Shown here in pieces: positions 34,313 to 57,534 of a stretch of 64,000 nucleotides of DNA. The DNA comes from Paralithodes platypus (taxonomy: Eukaryota > Arthropoda > Malacostraca > Decapoda > Lithodidae). How positions within the stretch are numbered: position 1 is the stretch's first letter; the number at the start of each line of letters is the position of its first letter. The position numbers and the translations under genes were made by a program. The stretch covers positions 16,374,038-16,438,037 of the forward strand of contig CM064552.1 in the NCBI GenBank assembly GCA_032716605.1, read 5' to 3'. The notes below the pieces were generated by a model, which did no database searches, was not told where the DNA came from, and was given only the letters and a program-made list of their open reading frames with translations.

Positions 34313-34454
34313 GTTAGGCTAGTCAGATTTTGATAATCCCAGTTTAGTTTAAGGTATTTAAAGATCTAAATTGTACAGGTCAAACTGTTCCATAGGCAAG
34401 TAATTAAGGAAAATCAGTATATCATGGGCAAAATTTAGGGCACAAACCTGAGTT

Positions 34455-34471
34455 GCATTATTATTATTATT

Positions 34472-34510
<39 letters not shown>

Positions 34511-34512
34511 CA
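34455..34512. repeat. ATT/AAT microsatellite, self-complementary
   Basis: A TTA run flips into an AAT run, forming an imperfect hairpin. Confidence 0.9.
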
Positions 34513-36879
34513 TCATAATAATAAATCTTATGTGTGCCCTACATTATATTCTAAATCCTAATCCCTCCCATAATCCTGAACTTACCATGCAACCTCCGCA
34601 CATCATTCTGCCCGTAACAAACTCTGTGGATGTGTATGTTGTAATTGAACAACATATTTTTAGACCAATGCTAATCAATAAAACACCAGTTAGGCCTAAT
34701 TTAAAACAAAATCCATGAAAGCTAAGCAAGTTTCTAAATTTCCGAAATGGCGTAAAGCCTAGGCCTAATGTAATAGTAATTGAAAATATGAAACGAAGGT
34801 TCATTGCGTAAAACCCAAAATACACCTTGGAAAACGAAAATAAATAACAATGGCTGAGACAAACGACTTGTGATGCTATGAAATTCAACATGAAAGCTTA
34901 TCCTAAACACGGGAACCTCCACCACGTTACCGTCACTGCGACCAAACATGCACGTACGGATAGTTAAGAAATTTCTTCATTATCAAAGTAACCTGGAACT
35001 GCTAAACCCGAAAACCTCATCAATCGTCATTATCAATAATCATGTAAGTTATTTCGAACCTTAGTATGGAGTGAAAAAGTTGGATGAAGCCAGGGGGATC
35101 CAATACAAGCAGCATTGTTGACAGTTGGAGGTTGAGGGAGGTTGGGAGGCTTCGATGACATCTTGGGAGCGGTGGTGACTTCAACACCTTATTTTACACA
35201 CCCAATACCCGCCGCGACGCTAAAACACGATGCGCACTTCACTAACTAGTAAACAAGTTTGTGAGAGGCGATTAATACCCACAGTGTTCAGGTAATTAGA
35301 AGTAAACCGTTCAATTCTTCGGACTGGAAACCGAGACGTCCACCAGCTCCAGCTATCGCCTCTCAGCACGAAAAGACGGATAGGTGGCGGAATGGCGGAT
35401 GTTCCAAGAACAGGCTATGCACCTTTGCACAAAACTGTTGATTAAGTAAATAATACATTTATAAAAATACGTGAATTAGTATATGAAAAATTGTCAATAA
35501 TATATTATAAATATATAATACTTGGAATAATAAGAATACATGTAGCCTAAACAAATAACTGACGAACATCTTTAGTTTCTTGTTTACCTACACCTGACTG
35601 ACCTGATAATAGTCAACAACCAGCGTTCTAAGAACGTATTACATTCTACTCAAGCATTTAGCATATACTGGTGTCCACATGTATTTGTAGCCTACCTATC
35701 GCGGTATATATATAAATTAAAGTGAGCAACTGTACCCGAAGGATTAATACATGCTAAATGCTTGAGTACTGTACTTAAAATCGTAATGCGATATTAGCCA
35801 AAGGTTGGCTACTATAGGTTACTGTACACAATTAGCAAAACTTGTTCATTAGATATACCGCAGCAATTTTGTACAAGTCGCCTGATTGTGCTTTATTTAT
35901 ATCTGCATTTTTTCTTGCTCAGTATCTCTTATTTATAAGTTGAACCCTGACATTAACAGAAAACAGATAACTGGATGGCTGAAAACATCGTTTTGAACAT
36001 TGATAAGTGTATACACCTATTCGAATCTTAGAACCTTTAATTAAAGCCGACTTCTGGAGCATATGGGATATGCAGTATAGGCTACTAAAAGCATATTATT
36101 GTCTCGTGTGTTCGATACAAATTCATATTAGTGCGTCCCCATTAATGCTCTCAAATGTACAGTACCGTACCTAGAAACAAAAAACCGAAACCCGTAATTG
36201 ATAACCGGAAATATATAGCCTAAGCGAAACCATAAAAAGCATAAATCGATAACTGGGTCTGTAAAACGTACCATTGAAAATATTTGTTTAATTCTGCGAG
36301 CTTGATCTCTGTAAAAACAACCATGATAAAAGCATATTTATTGAATTTCTGTAAACGTAAGGGAAAACGATAGCATTAGTTGGATCTCAATAACGTAGGC
36401 TACCCAGAGAAAAGAAAACGCAATAGCACTAATTTATTGGAGCTACACTGTACCCAAATTACTCGGATCTGTGTAAACGTAAGCTACCCCAGACAGCCCA
36501 GGATTAATCAAGAATGGGGAGGCTGTTATTAAACCAACCTTCCGAAAGCCACCATAGACCAGGAGACTTTTGTTGGGAGAATTTTCGACTACCATAATTA
36601 GTACATCAGAAGGTTGGTTGCACACCAATTCCTGTGTGTTATGTGCGCAAACTGATCTGAGCCGAACCAAAGTGTGATAACTATAATATATTACCTAAAA
36701 GATTAGTTATGTTATGGTACATCCAAGTAACTCTAACTTCCACAAACCCTGGGATTTACCTTGATTGAGTATAGTCTAGTCAACGAGTCATCCAATCAAC
36801 TAAAGGTATGCAATATGTCCGCTACTGTAAGAAATCTAGTCTAAGCTCCCGATAGAATGCCTCGCCATTGATGACCCAG
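34513..36879. other. Intergenic upstream region, no gene seen
   Basis: AT-rich overall with a GC-richer part at about 35090-35430 (CCCGCCGCGACGC, AAACCGAGACGTCCACCAGC) that has no open frame. An 18-base inverted repeat (35647-35664 and 35751-35768) is noted separately. The - frame 36443-36670 has ordinary composition but no recognised domain. Confidence 0.5.
35647..35768. repeat. 18-bp perfect inverted repeat, 122-bp span
   Basis: TACTCAAGCATTTAGCAT and ATGCTAAATGCTTGAGTA bound 86 bases of AT-rich sequence, a possible tiny foldback element. Confidence 0.75.
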
Positions 36880-37156
36880 CCGCGATGACTGACTGGCGTA
36901 GTAAGGCGGCGGCGGTTAGTTGTATACTAGGAGCTATTTAGTCGGCGGTCGGTGGTGGTCGGGGGCGTCTGCGGAGGACCGGGTTACTGATAATCCTCAA
37001 GGGCCGGGAATAGAGCCAATCAGGGGTCATTATCCTGGACTGTGTTGGGCCATAGTCGTGATTAACCACCACCAACCTCACGCACCCACCGCCGCTGCTG
37101 CTGCTTCTTCACCATCACCCACTCACATCTTCAAACAACCCAAGTTTTAACTTGTG
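36880..37156 (+). promoter_or_regulatory. GC-rich islet, candidate promoter or 5' non-coding exon
   Basis: A sharp GC- and CpG-rich islet (GGCGGCGGTTAG, GTCGGCGGTCGG) stands in an AT-rich desert 4.1 kb upstream of the first coding exon. It ends in a good donor, TTGTG|GTAAGG at 37157. The BTB-ZF gene needs a 5' non-coding exon because its first coding exon starts at an acceptor. This islet is the best candidate in the window. That is inference; the true exon could lie further away. Confidence 0.4.
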
Positions 37157-37739
37157 GTAAGGGTGTTTGTCTATTCCATGTAGAATTATTGCTAAAAGAA
37201 ACTGAGTGTCGGTGTATGCAAGATCAATCGAGTTCACCTTGTTTCACATAAATAACTATATATTTGCTTGAATCGTCCATCAAGACCAAAGGTTTCATTG
37301 TAACATGATACAACGGGTTGGTAGCCTATCCATTTTGCTGATATTATAATATGACATCATAATTTACTAGGGTGGTCTTGAACAAGTTTCAACAATGGTG
37401 TATATAGTATAACATGTTGGTGTGCTACTGGTCACGATGAAACCGTGCACGTGTGGTTGTATCATAATGACTACAACTGACTGTCATTTTTCATCCAATA
37501 TGTTAAAGCATTGTCTTTATATTTAACTGGTGATATTCACTCATTAGGTTGGTGGGGTGTCGTGGATTAGAGCCTTTTACAACGGCTCATTCTGCTTCGT
37601 TACCTTAGGCTTAGTGAGTAATACCGTCCTCTCAGCATTTTCGATATGGATGTGCCATTGTTCTGTTTCCGATCGGCGCCAGATATGAATGAATTCCAAA
37701 ATTGGATTGTTAACTTAAATGCGTTTAATATGCGTTATA

Positions 37740-37910
37740 TAGCAGGCTAAGGCAGACGGACGATGCTGGAAGAAGAAAGAGGAAGTTACCCGACGGTGGC
37801 CAAGGTATCGATCCCTGGGTGCTCGGATTGCCCTGTTGGTATTCCGGACGAGCCAAGTGAGCCATAACAGCGGTAAAATAGCCCACCAGCACGACACACA
37901 CGCCTGCATC
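37740..37910 (-). mobile_element. Possible tRNA-derived SINE head
   Basis: - strand TATGGCTCACTTGGCTCG (A-box-like) and CCAGGGATCGATACCTTGG (B-box-like), followed by GC-rich text. Weak evidence; the - frames here have no known domain. Confidence 0.35.
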
Positions 37911-38362
37911 ACACGCCACAAAATCCTCCGCATCTAAGAAAAACATGACGATTAAGAAGAAAATAAACGTTTTCTTTTCTTCCGGCATCGCAATTTTCCC
38001 AGTTGGCTGTTGTAAAGTTAATTGTTACTCATATCTTCTCCAGTCACGTTATTGACTTTTCATTCGATCAGTTTAGAATACAGCCAGCCATACAGGTGCA
38101 CCTCAACCAGTAACCTATGCCCTTTCAACCATCAGATCCCAATCGGTGCCAAGTCAGCCAGAACGAACTTATAGTTCTAATATAACATTGCATAGCCTAA
38201 CCTAACCTAACAGTATTGGTGGAGTTCTACTAGTTGAATTGGTCTACTGGTTGAGGAACTTGAGGTGTCCCGTTACCAGTTACAATGTTAGCCTACATGT
38301 TCCATTCACCAAGTAGTTCATGTCAAACTCACCACACTACACCCATCTCTTTAAACACGTGT

Positions 38363-38495
38363 TAACCCTTTCACAACGCTGACTCTAGTACATTTTATTG
38401 TATCTACATTTTGACAATTTTAATCAGCTTTGGAAGGATCTTTGAGAGTCAAGAGGTAAATTGACACAAATTCCACCCTTTTATTCCTAACGGTC
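38363..38495. mobile_element. Family B left half
   Basis: TTAACCCTTTCACAACGCTG, GACAATTTTAATCAGC and TTTGGAAGGATC follow the family B order; the right half is not evident. Confidence 0.55.
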
Positions 38496-38763
38496 CTGAC
38501 ATGACATGACATGCATATAAGAAAGGAGATACCAGAAATAATTTGTATCACTTAATGTCTCGATTCTGACTCTCGAAGCAAGGAAGGAGACAGGAAGTAG
38601 TGGGGGATGAGGAAGGGAGATGAAAGCGTCGAGGTTTGACCCAACATGCATGAGTTGCATGTTTTGTTTTAGTTTCTTTGCAGAGGAGGACGGATAGGAC
38701 CAATACGACATGACATGAATATAGGAATGGCGAGATAAGTGATCAAATTTACCTTGGAATATT

Positions 38764-39035
38764 GCTGAGTCACAGAGAGCCACATGTCCTCATTAACGTT
38801 TGGAGAGAGCTTGTTCAGTACACCCGATGAATTTTGTCACTGAACTTCTGAAGTCTAGCAGGCTAGCAGGATCTCGCGCCACCCCCATGTTACACTGGCG
38901 ACATCTATCGTTGAGTCACAGAGATATTACATCACATGTCCTCATTAACGTCTGGAGAGAGCTTGTTCAGTACACACGATGGGCTTTGTCACTGAAGGCT
39001 AGCAGGATCTCGCGCCACCCCCATGTTACACTGGC
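38764..39035. repeat. Tandem duplication of about 140 bp
   Basis: GAGTCACAGAGA, CATGTCCTCATTAACGT, GGAGAGAGCTTGTTCAGTAC and CGCGCCACCCCCATGTTACA each occur twice in the same order. The second copy lacks about 20 bases. Confidence 0.9.
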
Positions 39036-39170
39036 GACATCTGATTTCAAAGGCTTGGGTGACTTAGACGGTACACTTCCAACTAGTACCAGTACCTGCT
39101 GGATTCGAAGGCTGAGGTGACCTGAACAATACCCTTCCAACTATAATAGTACCAGAGCTGCCCACCCCAG

Positions 39171-39350
39171 AGGGGCCAACAGTCCATATACACCAGGTTC
39201 CTATTCATACTGCTAGGTGAAACAGAGGCACAGGGTGTAACGAAACTTGCCTAAATGGATCTTCTTATTTTTTTTTTTGGGGGGGGGGGGATTCGAACCC
39301 CACTCCTCTTTGCTGTGAAGCAAGCGTGCTAACCAATATACCAATATATT
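39171..39350 (-). mobile_element. Decapod-type tRNA-derived SINE
   Basis: The - strand starts with a tRNA-Val-like head (TTGGTATATTGGTTAGCACG, loop CTTCACA, GGGGTTCGAATCCCC). The body reads AGGCAAGTTTCGTTACACCC, TGTGCCTCTGTTTCACCTAG, CAGTATGAATAGGAACCTGG and ends GGCCCCTCTGGGG. I recognise the CCTAGCAGT-AATAGG-ACCTGGTGT wording as typical of decapod SINEs, from memory. Confidence 0.65.
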
Positions 39351-40057
39351 TACTAGTAATAATCTGAATTAGGCCTGAAGACTAACAAAAACATGTCTTT
39401 TTACATTTCAATATTTACACTAACGTCACAATGCCATTCACCTAGCATATATCCATTTTGTTCCGACTGTAATCAAGTTTACCTCACCCATTCCCTTTCG
39501 ACAATTATTGAAGCTTATGGCTGAAGACTAAACTACCTTACGAGCGAGATCAAACCGCGTGCATGATAGGACGGGTTTTGGTCATTTCGCCCAGAAGTCA
39601 GTTCACTCATATTGTAATTGTTTCACCCGCACTTTGAAATCGATAAGGTTGAAATACGTTAGGTTTAATCTATGTTCCGGTCAGATTCGGTTAAAGTTGA
39701 ATTATGGTTAAGTTAGGTTTTAGTTAGGTTTCGTTAGGTTATATTTGTTTAGAATCTAATAATTAGGTGACAGGCTAGTTTAGGAAATGTATGTCTAATA
39801 TTAGACTATGGTAGGTTTAGGATGGGTTAACTTATGTTAGTTTAGGTGTGGATGAATTAAATACGAGTGTGGAAGAAATTACTTGTGAGTGAATCGACCG
39901 TAGACCGATAGAATACAGGGACTTGCCACGCGCCGATCCACCAAGATTGGACACAAATTACCGCAAAATCGGGACTCATAAGATACGCAACTTATGGCAC
40001 ATAACCCGCATGATAGCTCCATCAGTTCTCCTATTTGCGCCATTAAAGTCTGCTTTT

Positions 40058-40203
40058 AAACCCCTTAACCAGGAGAGGTCTGCGTTGTGCTACATACAGT
40101 CGTCTGAAGGTAGTTAACATTTAATCAAAGTCGTCAGTATTGGTCTGTATTACTAGCCAGTATAAGATGAAAAGGACGGAACTGGTACTGGACGGATTAA
40201 CCC
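40058..40203. mobile_element. Family B foldback, decayed
   Basis: CCCCTTAACCAGGAGAGG, ACAGTCGTCTGAAGG, TACTAGCCAGTATAAGATGA and GGTACTGGACGGATTAA keep the family order with many changes. Confidence 0.55.
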
Positions 40204-40597
40204 AGGAAACAATTAATGACGAGTGAAGGGTCTAACTCTCTCAGTCTCTCATTTAAGAAAAGATAAATTAATTAAAACAAAAATAATAATATATAAATAC
40301 AACAAGAGCTTTAGGTACCGGCGTTTGGTGTGAGCTACGGTGATCATACTGGTTCTGACCTTTATAGCTAGGTTACCGGGTACTGGCAATCGCTGAACTG
40401 GGATAACCGGCCGTTTTGGACCGGTTACGGCTTAATAAACGGATGCTGGGGCTCTTGTCCTATAGGCTACTGGCTGTCTATATCGTGTGTGTGTGTTTGC
40501 GTTTGTTATATGTTATCGTGTTTAATATTTTCGTATGGGGGGGGGGGGGCTTCTTGTTTAGTTTGTATGTGTGTTTGTGTAAGGGACAAGGAACTGG

Positions 40598-40712
40598 AGT
40601 GGAGTTCTCGCAGAGAGGCTCTAGTCCTGGCGTTATTCTCGACATACAGTGTGCTGGCTTAATAATCCAATAGGGTTGATAGCCTCTGAAGTCCTATTTT
40701 TACTAAGTAAGG
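40598..40712 (+). repeat. Dispersed repeat shared with 58785-58893
   Basis: GAGTTCTCG, GGCTCTAGTCCTGGCG, AGTGTGCTGGCTTAATAATC and CTGAAGTCCTATTTT recur in order at 58785-58893 with about 85-90 percent agreement by eye. Likely the 3' part of a SINE or LINE. Confidence 0.8.
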
Positions 40713-41234
40713 GAGTTAATTGTTGTGGGGGAGAGGGGTCGTGTTTATGTACAGGGTTTCACATTCATATTTGTGTGTGATTATGTGTACGTGTGTTTTC
40801 GCAGTATGTTGTGCTGTAAGCATTACATGTGTGTTTTCGTGGTAAATTACGGTGGTAAGTTGTGTTGTGAGTCGTACAGAACATTAGTATGCTGCTCTTA
40901 AGTTTACTAAGCAGTAATATATATAATGATATGCTATGCTACGATAAGTTGTAATAAACTTTTAATCAACTGGTATAATGTGGCTCTGCCTTTGCCTTTT
41001 GTCTCCTTCATACACATACACAAAATATTTGCTGAGCTGTAGTTCATACTGAAAAGCTGTTATTCTGTAGCTCAAACTTGTAAGTTGTTTCAAAATAATC
41101 CATTAAGTTATAATAATTATATATACTAAGTTGTGTATGTGTGCATCGTACTAATTTAGCTGTCATAGTGCCACTCCTATTTATCAGCAGCTGTATTGTG
41201 AATCCTTCTAATCATGTGTTCCTTGTTTTACAGC

Positions 41235-41264
41235 ATGGTGGGTGACGGGCGGGCGGGGTGGTAA
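41235..41264 (+). promoter_or_regulatory. Upstream ORF of nine codons in the leader
   Basis: The first ATG after the acceptor opens a nine-codon frame (MVGDGRAGW) that stops at TAA 41262-41264, in a different frame from the main protein. If included in the mature leader it could lower translation of the downstream start. Whether it is present depends on the true 5' exon structure. Confidence 0.4.
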
Positions 41265-41312
41265 GGACAGCGAGGGAGGCAGTAAAGCAGAGTACAGCAA
41301 TAACACGAGCAG

Positions 41313-52541
<11,229 letters not shown>

Positions 52542-52606
52542 CCACAAACTGAAAATTATTGTGTATACAATTATACTACATAATATAACCTTAATCTGGA
52601 AAATTA

Positions 52607-52612
52607 AATAAA
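52607..52612 (+). terminator. Polyadenylation signal AATAAA of the BTB-ZF gene
   Basis: A canonical AATAAA lies 66 bases after the stop codon, inside AT-rich sequence. It would give a short 3' UTR. Further AT-rich hexamers occur downstream (for example AATAAA near 52956), so longer 3' UTRs are possible. Confidence 0.6.
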
Positions 52613-53782
52613 AGTCTAATAATAGTATGCACCATCATTATTTTATGTTTATCAGTTTGACAATCATGTAAAAGGTTATCTGTTCACAAAGTTCGTAAGC
52701 ATTTAGTTCGTAACTTATAGTTTAACAATTTGGTGGTTTTGATCATTATCTGTGCAAAGAAAATCTCCTATAACATACTGCACATCATAAACACAATTAT
52801 AAAATGTAGGTGATAAATTGTGTAAAAGATCGTACAAAATGTAACCAGAAACTGAGTTAAAATAATAATATATGTAAAATATCGTACATAACATACTACG
52901 CAATATAACGACAAATTAGCAATTTCTATAGCACATAATATATGTAAAGATTGTAAATAAAATAAACTAGCAATTTACAGTGTAATCAGTGTAAAAATAA
53001 TGTACATAACAGAAAAATATGATATATATGTACATATGGTCCACGTAAATAGCTAATTATTGTTGTTAAAACTGCATTGTATAGATACTACAATCTGTGG
53101 TGTAGATATAAGTGTTGGATTAAAAGAAAATGTCAGTATTCGTAAAGAGAGGCATGACGACAGTGCTACGTGCTTGTAAATGTTCGTAAGACTTAGATTC
53201 GGTGCTTCCAAATTCGTACGCCTGGTTTCTACTCAACTAGCTAAAATAAATCAGTGTTCCTCGTTGCCACGGTTGTGAAGGCTAAGCAAATACGCCACTA
53301 TTATAATTAGGTTACAACTTTACGTGAGCATACAGTTGCAGTTTACTTTAATACTATACCACTGAATGGCTGGCAGAGGAAATGAGGACAGTGTTTTAGT
53401 TGTGAATTCAAGTATTTGTATAATATTTCTCGAATGTTTGGACACATCACACCTATATCAAAACAAATCTAAATACATAATGATATACAAAGTGATCAAT
53501 AAGATAAGGTGTGCAAGTAAACAAAATTCAAGTAAACAAAGGTGAATGAATCAAAATTCAAGTTGTATGTGAAATAGTTAGGAAATATCAAACGTCTGAA
53601 GCCAATGAGAATCTACGGGGTGACACATTACAGCGCTGTTATTTTGCAAGCTTCTGTTTTGTGGTGTTTATTTCACATTATATATGGACTTGTGCTATTG
53701 TTGGTGCTTTGAGCTGAGAAATAGAAAAGTACACGCTCACTTCTCCATTTTTTTCTAGTTTTGCTTTACTGTATATTCATGC
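52613..53782. other. Downstream of the BTB-ZF gene, no gene seen
   Basis: AT-rich sequence, possibly alternative 3' UTR. It repeats loosely GTACATAACAT, TATATGTAAA and similar words every 60-90 bases from 52790 to 53040. No further zinc-finger exon was found here or to the end of the window. Confidence 0.55.
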
Positions 53783-54090
53783 TTAAGGAGTTTAATTTTT
53801 AGCTTGCCCCCTAGACCTCTATCAAACTATAAAACATTAAAACACTCAAGATCCCCGTTGTATATAAATTTGTACATTTTTCGATAGAAAAATGTCTTAA
53901 ATTACAGGCCTGCTTTCGCTCGCCAGGAATAAATCGACACCTAAATTGCACAAAGTCTTAATATTGACAAAGAAATTGACGGAAGGTCTTAAAATCGCGA
54001 AACTAATAGGGCGAACGTCTTAAAATCTCAAGGCTAATGGGGCTAAACTTGAGGAAGAAAGGGGTCCAGAAAAAAAAATACTCCCCTTAT
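53783..54090 (-). mobile_element. Family A MITE
   Basis: CTTAAGGAGTTTAATTTTTA at one border and ATACTCCCCTTA at the other; the core reads CAGGCCTGCTTTCGCTCG. Confidence 0.8.
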
Positions 54091-54127
54091 TTTGTTGGAC
54101 TCCATGTTTGTCCAAGAAATATGGCTT

Positions 54128-54345
54128 TTAACCCTTTCTGTATTTGGAGACTCATTTATTTATTTCATTCTGGCTAGCAGTAGACGATTTCATTTTAGCT
54201 TAGGAAGGAATTTTGGAAGTCAAAGGGTTAACTGAGATATACTTTTTCTCTTTGAGTCTTAGAGGACCTTCTAAAACTGAATAACATTGACTTAATGATA
54301 TCCTGAATGAAGTGCAAAAAGGCGTCCCAATACCGAAAGAGTTAA
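54128..54345. mobile_element. Family B foldback, complete
   Basis: TTAACCCTTTCTGTATTTGG at the left, TACCGAAAGAGTTAA at the right, with TAGACGATTTCATTTTAGC and TTAGGAAGGAATTTTGG inside. Confidence 0.8.
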
Positions 54346-54689
54346 AGAGAGAAAGAAGAAGACGTTTGCAACAGTATGTGTGTGACGTGTGGTGACCTTT
54401 CTACCCTTAACAGATATAACAGTATGTTTTTATATTATCATACATACATAATTTTGTGTACTGTATTATGGAAAAATTTATTCTTGAAGTCGGGAAACTT
54501 TAGGCCATGTGCTGTATTAATCATTATGTTTACTTGTTTTCACTTAAATAATTCAATATCGCCATCACATATTTGACTTGAGATAAATAATACGCCAGTT
54601 AGCTGGACGAGAGTCCAAATAGATGTTTGTTTGTTTGTTTTTTCATATACCAAAAAGAAAGCAACTTAATAATGTCTTTAGCTTTACTA

Positions 54690-54960
54690 TCCCAAAGCCG
54701 AAATTTACCGACTGAGAGAATAATGGTTGTAAAGGAGGTATTACACGAGAAATGTTATCAATTTTCGATCATCCAACATTTATCCGGCATCTCTTTTTTT
54801 CTTTTGCATTGGTATCGGAAACCAAACTGATGATTAATTAATTTATGTACCATTTTTTTTTTTTTTTTTTAAAGTTTACATCATAATATTCCAGACTTGT
54901 GTTGACGATAAAAGTTGAAGACAAAACAGCTCGTGTGATACCGACTAGTGTTTCAAGTGA
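54690..54960. mobile_element. Family D fragment
   Basis: GGAGGTATTACACGAGAAAT, TATCAATTTTCGATCATCC and CATTGGTATCGGAAACCAAA match family D inner words; the T run near 54853 interrupts it. Confidence 0.45.
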
Positions 54961-55914
54961 TAGAAGTGCGCAGAATCCCTTTCAACATCGCTGTGGCACT
55001 AAAAGCTCAATCTTCGACTTGAGATTCAGGACTACATGCAATAAATAATAAATGTCTTGAGTGGAAATAGTGTTAAGTCAGGTGGAAAGTAGGTAGTTGA
55101 GCTCCAAGTGTGTTGAGCTACGTATGTGCAGCTCCGTGTGTAACCAGTGGAAAGGGTGTTAAAACAGAAATGTTGTTATAGTCAGCATCAGTCAGCTAGA
55201 TAACTAAGCCACGCCTCCTTGTGATTCGACCCGTGCCTTGGGGGAGCTCAGCCTTATACTTGTATTATTATAAAAAGAAAAAACAAGAAAATCCCTTGTC
55301 TATAATGGATGAAATATCTTGAGCAATTATGTTACGTTTATAAATGGACATTCTAAAAAGTGTATTTTCTGGAAACAACACTCACTCCCATAGCATTCAT
55401 TCAGTACCAAGCACTTCGAAGGGGATTTTGTTTTAAGAATACAAGCGTGAGCTTCCTCCTCAACTACTGTTAAGGAGAATGGTCAGGCTGAGCTCCAAGT
55501 CCCATGTCTAATCATGCGGGGGCGAGGCTTCTCAAGATAGCTGGCACTGAGTATAGTATTGTGACTTCCAAAGCACATGATGTTACCCTTATCACATTAT
55601 CGTGCCAATAGTTTCTGGATATTTCTTATTCCTGACATTGAGAATCAACCACTCTAAATTCCTTAGCTCTACAATGTTTACTTTATTGAAATACGATCCA
55701 CTCCTTACATCAACCTCTCCTTCATCTGTTGAGATTACCTGTATTGGGAATTAGTACTAACACAGATTTGATGAATAAATGGGAAGATGACACATGGCAA
55801 GGATCATTCCCCAAAACTAACACTGTAATGTCATGGAATATGTTGTATACTTGTGGACTTACATTGCTATAAGTAAGAAACCTTGGACATCTATTTTTTA
55901 TTAATTTCACCACA
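54961..55914. other. Intergenic, no gene seen
   Basis: Ordinary AT-moderate sequence. GAGCTCCAAGT occurs near 55099 and 55493 in similar context, but no frame or element is recognisable. Confidence 0.5.
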
Positions 55915-56035
55915 ACACCAAACACCTCCAATTAAATTAATGAAAGTATATAAATTATGTGATCCACCAGGATTCGAACCCGGGTTATCACACACAGATT
56001 GTTAGACACCTTAACCATTACCATGTTAGTATGAC
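55915..56035 (-). mobile_element. tRNA-derived SINE copy
   Basis: - strand: ATGGTAATGGTTAAGGTGTC, ACCCGGGTTCGAATCCTGG, then ATCACATAATTTATATACTT and TTAATTGGAGGTGTTTGGTG. Full length with a short insertion after the B box. Confidence 0.78.
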
Positions 56036-56493
56036 AAGGTAATGGAGTGTCTGTGTGACATTTATCGGTTTTAAAATCTCCCACTAAGCAGCATAGGAAA
56101 TTGGAGGCTTCATGATATCAAATTAATGCCAGATGTTCCCGTAGATTCAACTACTGCAGCCTTTAAAAACATTGTATAATCTTCAACAAGTGTAAACAAA
56201 AATGTATGCACCATGTGTCATATTTGTCCTACTGTTAGGGTTAAATAGAATATTAACTAAATCTTAACATTAATTATAGTTGCTGAAGGCTCCAATTTTG
56301 AATAATTATTTTGGTAAAAGTCATATAAAATGTCCATGTTGAATGTAATACTTCTAATGTTGAATTAGGGAGTGAGAATCAGTGGAACAAAAATATTTAT
56401 TGAATTTTTAATATATCACTATAATTTCAGACATATCATAAATTAGATATATTTGCATACATTATCAGTTATCAAAATCTAGTATATAAGTAA

Positions 56494-56572
56494 CACCTCG
56501 TTCTTAACATTAATCATCAATTACAAACCCCAATGTACTTAAATAAACTAATGAAAGTATATGGTCCTCCCT
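56494..56572 (-). mobile_element. tRNA-derived SINE 3' fragment
   Basis: - strand: GGGAGGACCATATACTTTCA, TTAGTTTATTTAAGTACATT, GGGGTTTGTAATTGATG and TTAATGTTAAGAACGAG, nearly the same tail as the copy at 19523. Confidence 0.75.
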
Positions 56573-56621
56573 GGCATGTAGCCTATACTGTACTGTATAT
56601 GATTAATATTCAGACATGCTA

Positions 56622-56712
56622 TTAACCCGTTCAGTCCCAGCGACGGCAGAGAGCCGTCAGTAGATATATCACTCCCCAGTCCCAGCGACGGCAGAGAGCC
56701 GTCAGTAATATA
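56622..56712. repeat. 45-bp duplication with hairpin, behind a family B-like start
   Basis: TTAACCCGTTCAGTCCC is followed by two copies of CAGTCCCAGCGACGGCAGAG plus AGCCGTCAGTA. Each holds the hairpin GACGGC-AGAGA-GCCGTC. Confidence 0.85.
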
Positions 56713-57175
56713 CGATCCTTGTAACTGCCAGTATCAGGCAGTGTCTGGTACCACGACCGTTTGAGCACTGCTCTAGAGTTAGCAACACTTCTCAGCTTAT
56801 ATCCAATCCTCTACAGGCTGGGAGATGCAGTATTCCTCCATCTTTTGAAGTGGGAGGTTGTTATATCTTGCCATTTTGACCACATTGCTTGGGACTGGGT
56901 GGGGGGGGGGGGGGGGACTTTTATGATAGTACCTTATGGTACAGTAGGGGTTAATGATGAGTGGGAGAAGTTTATGATGCTGTTTTTTCCAGTATTTCAG
57001 CAGTATTTGTATAAGTAACAGGCTGTGAATAGGAAGTGCTTATGTTAATGTTCTTTCGAGTTAATCATCAATATTCAGATAAGTTGAAAATAATGAATGG
57101 GAAGTGATGACGGTAATGTTTATTTTGAGTGCCTCACCAGTATTCAGACAAGTTATTAATGGTTAGTAAGAGATG

Positions 57176-57394
57176 TTAAACCCCTTCTGTAACGGCGATG
57201 TCTTTTTTTATTTTATTCTATCTACATTTAGACGATTTTGTGCAGTTTAGGAAGGAGCTGTGGTAGTAAAAAGTATTTATTGAGATATTCCAAAGCCTGT
57301 TAATTGCTGGAGGCTCTTTTTAAGCTGAATAAAATCGTCTAATAGTAGCCAGCGTAAAGTTAAAAGGAGCGCGCACCGGTAGTGAAAGGGTTAA
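57176..57394. mobile_element. Family B foldback, complete
   Basis: TTAAACCCCTTCTGTAACGG at the left and CACCGGTAGTGAAAGGGTTAA-type end at the right; arms TAGACGATTTTGTGCAG and AATAAAATCGTCTAATAG. Confidence 0.85.
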
Positions 57395-57534
57395 GAGGTA
57401 TTGAATGTGTGAGTGCCTGGTTACCCACGGAGCAGCTACCTGTATAAATCTAGCGAGACAGGTGTACGTGGTCACAACACGCTAACTGTCGACTATATTA
57501 GCCTTGTCTACCTCATATGTACGGCGGTTCCAGG

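Noticed and set aside
36443..36670. 75-codon - frame near the upstream islet
   Set aside because: No domain, no splice context, and length within chance expectation.
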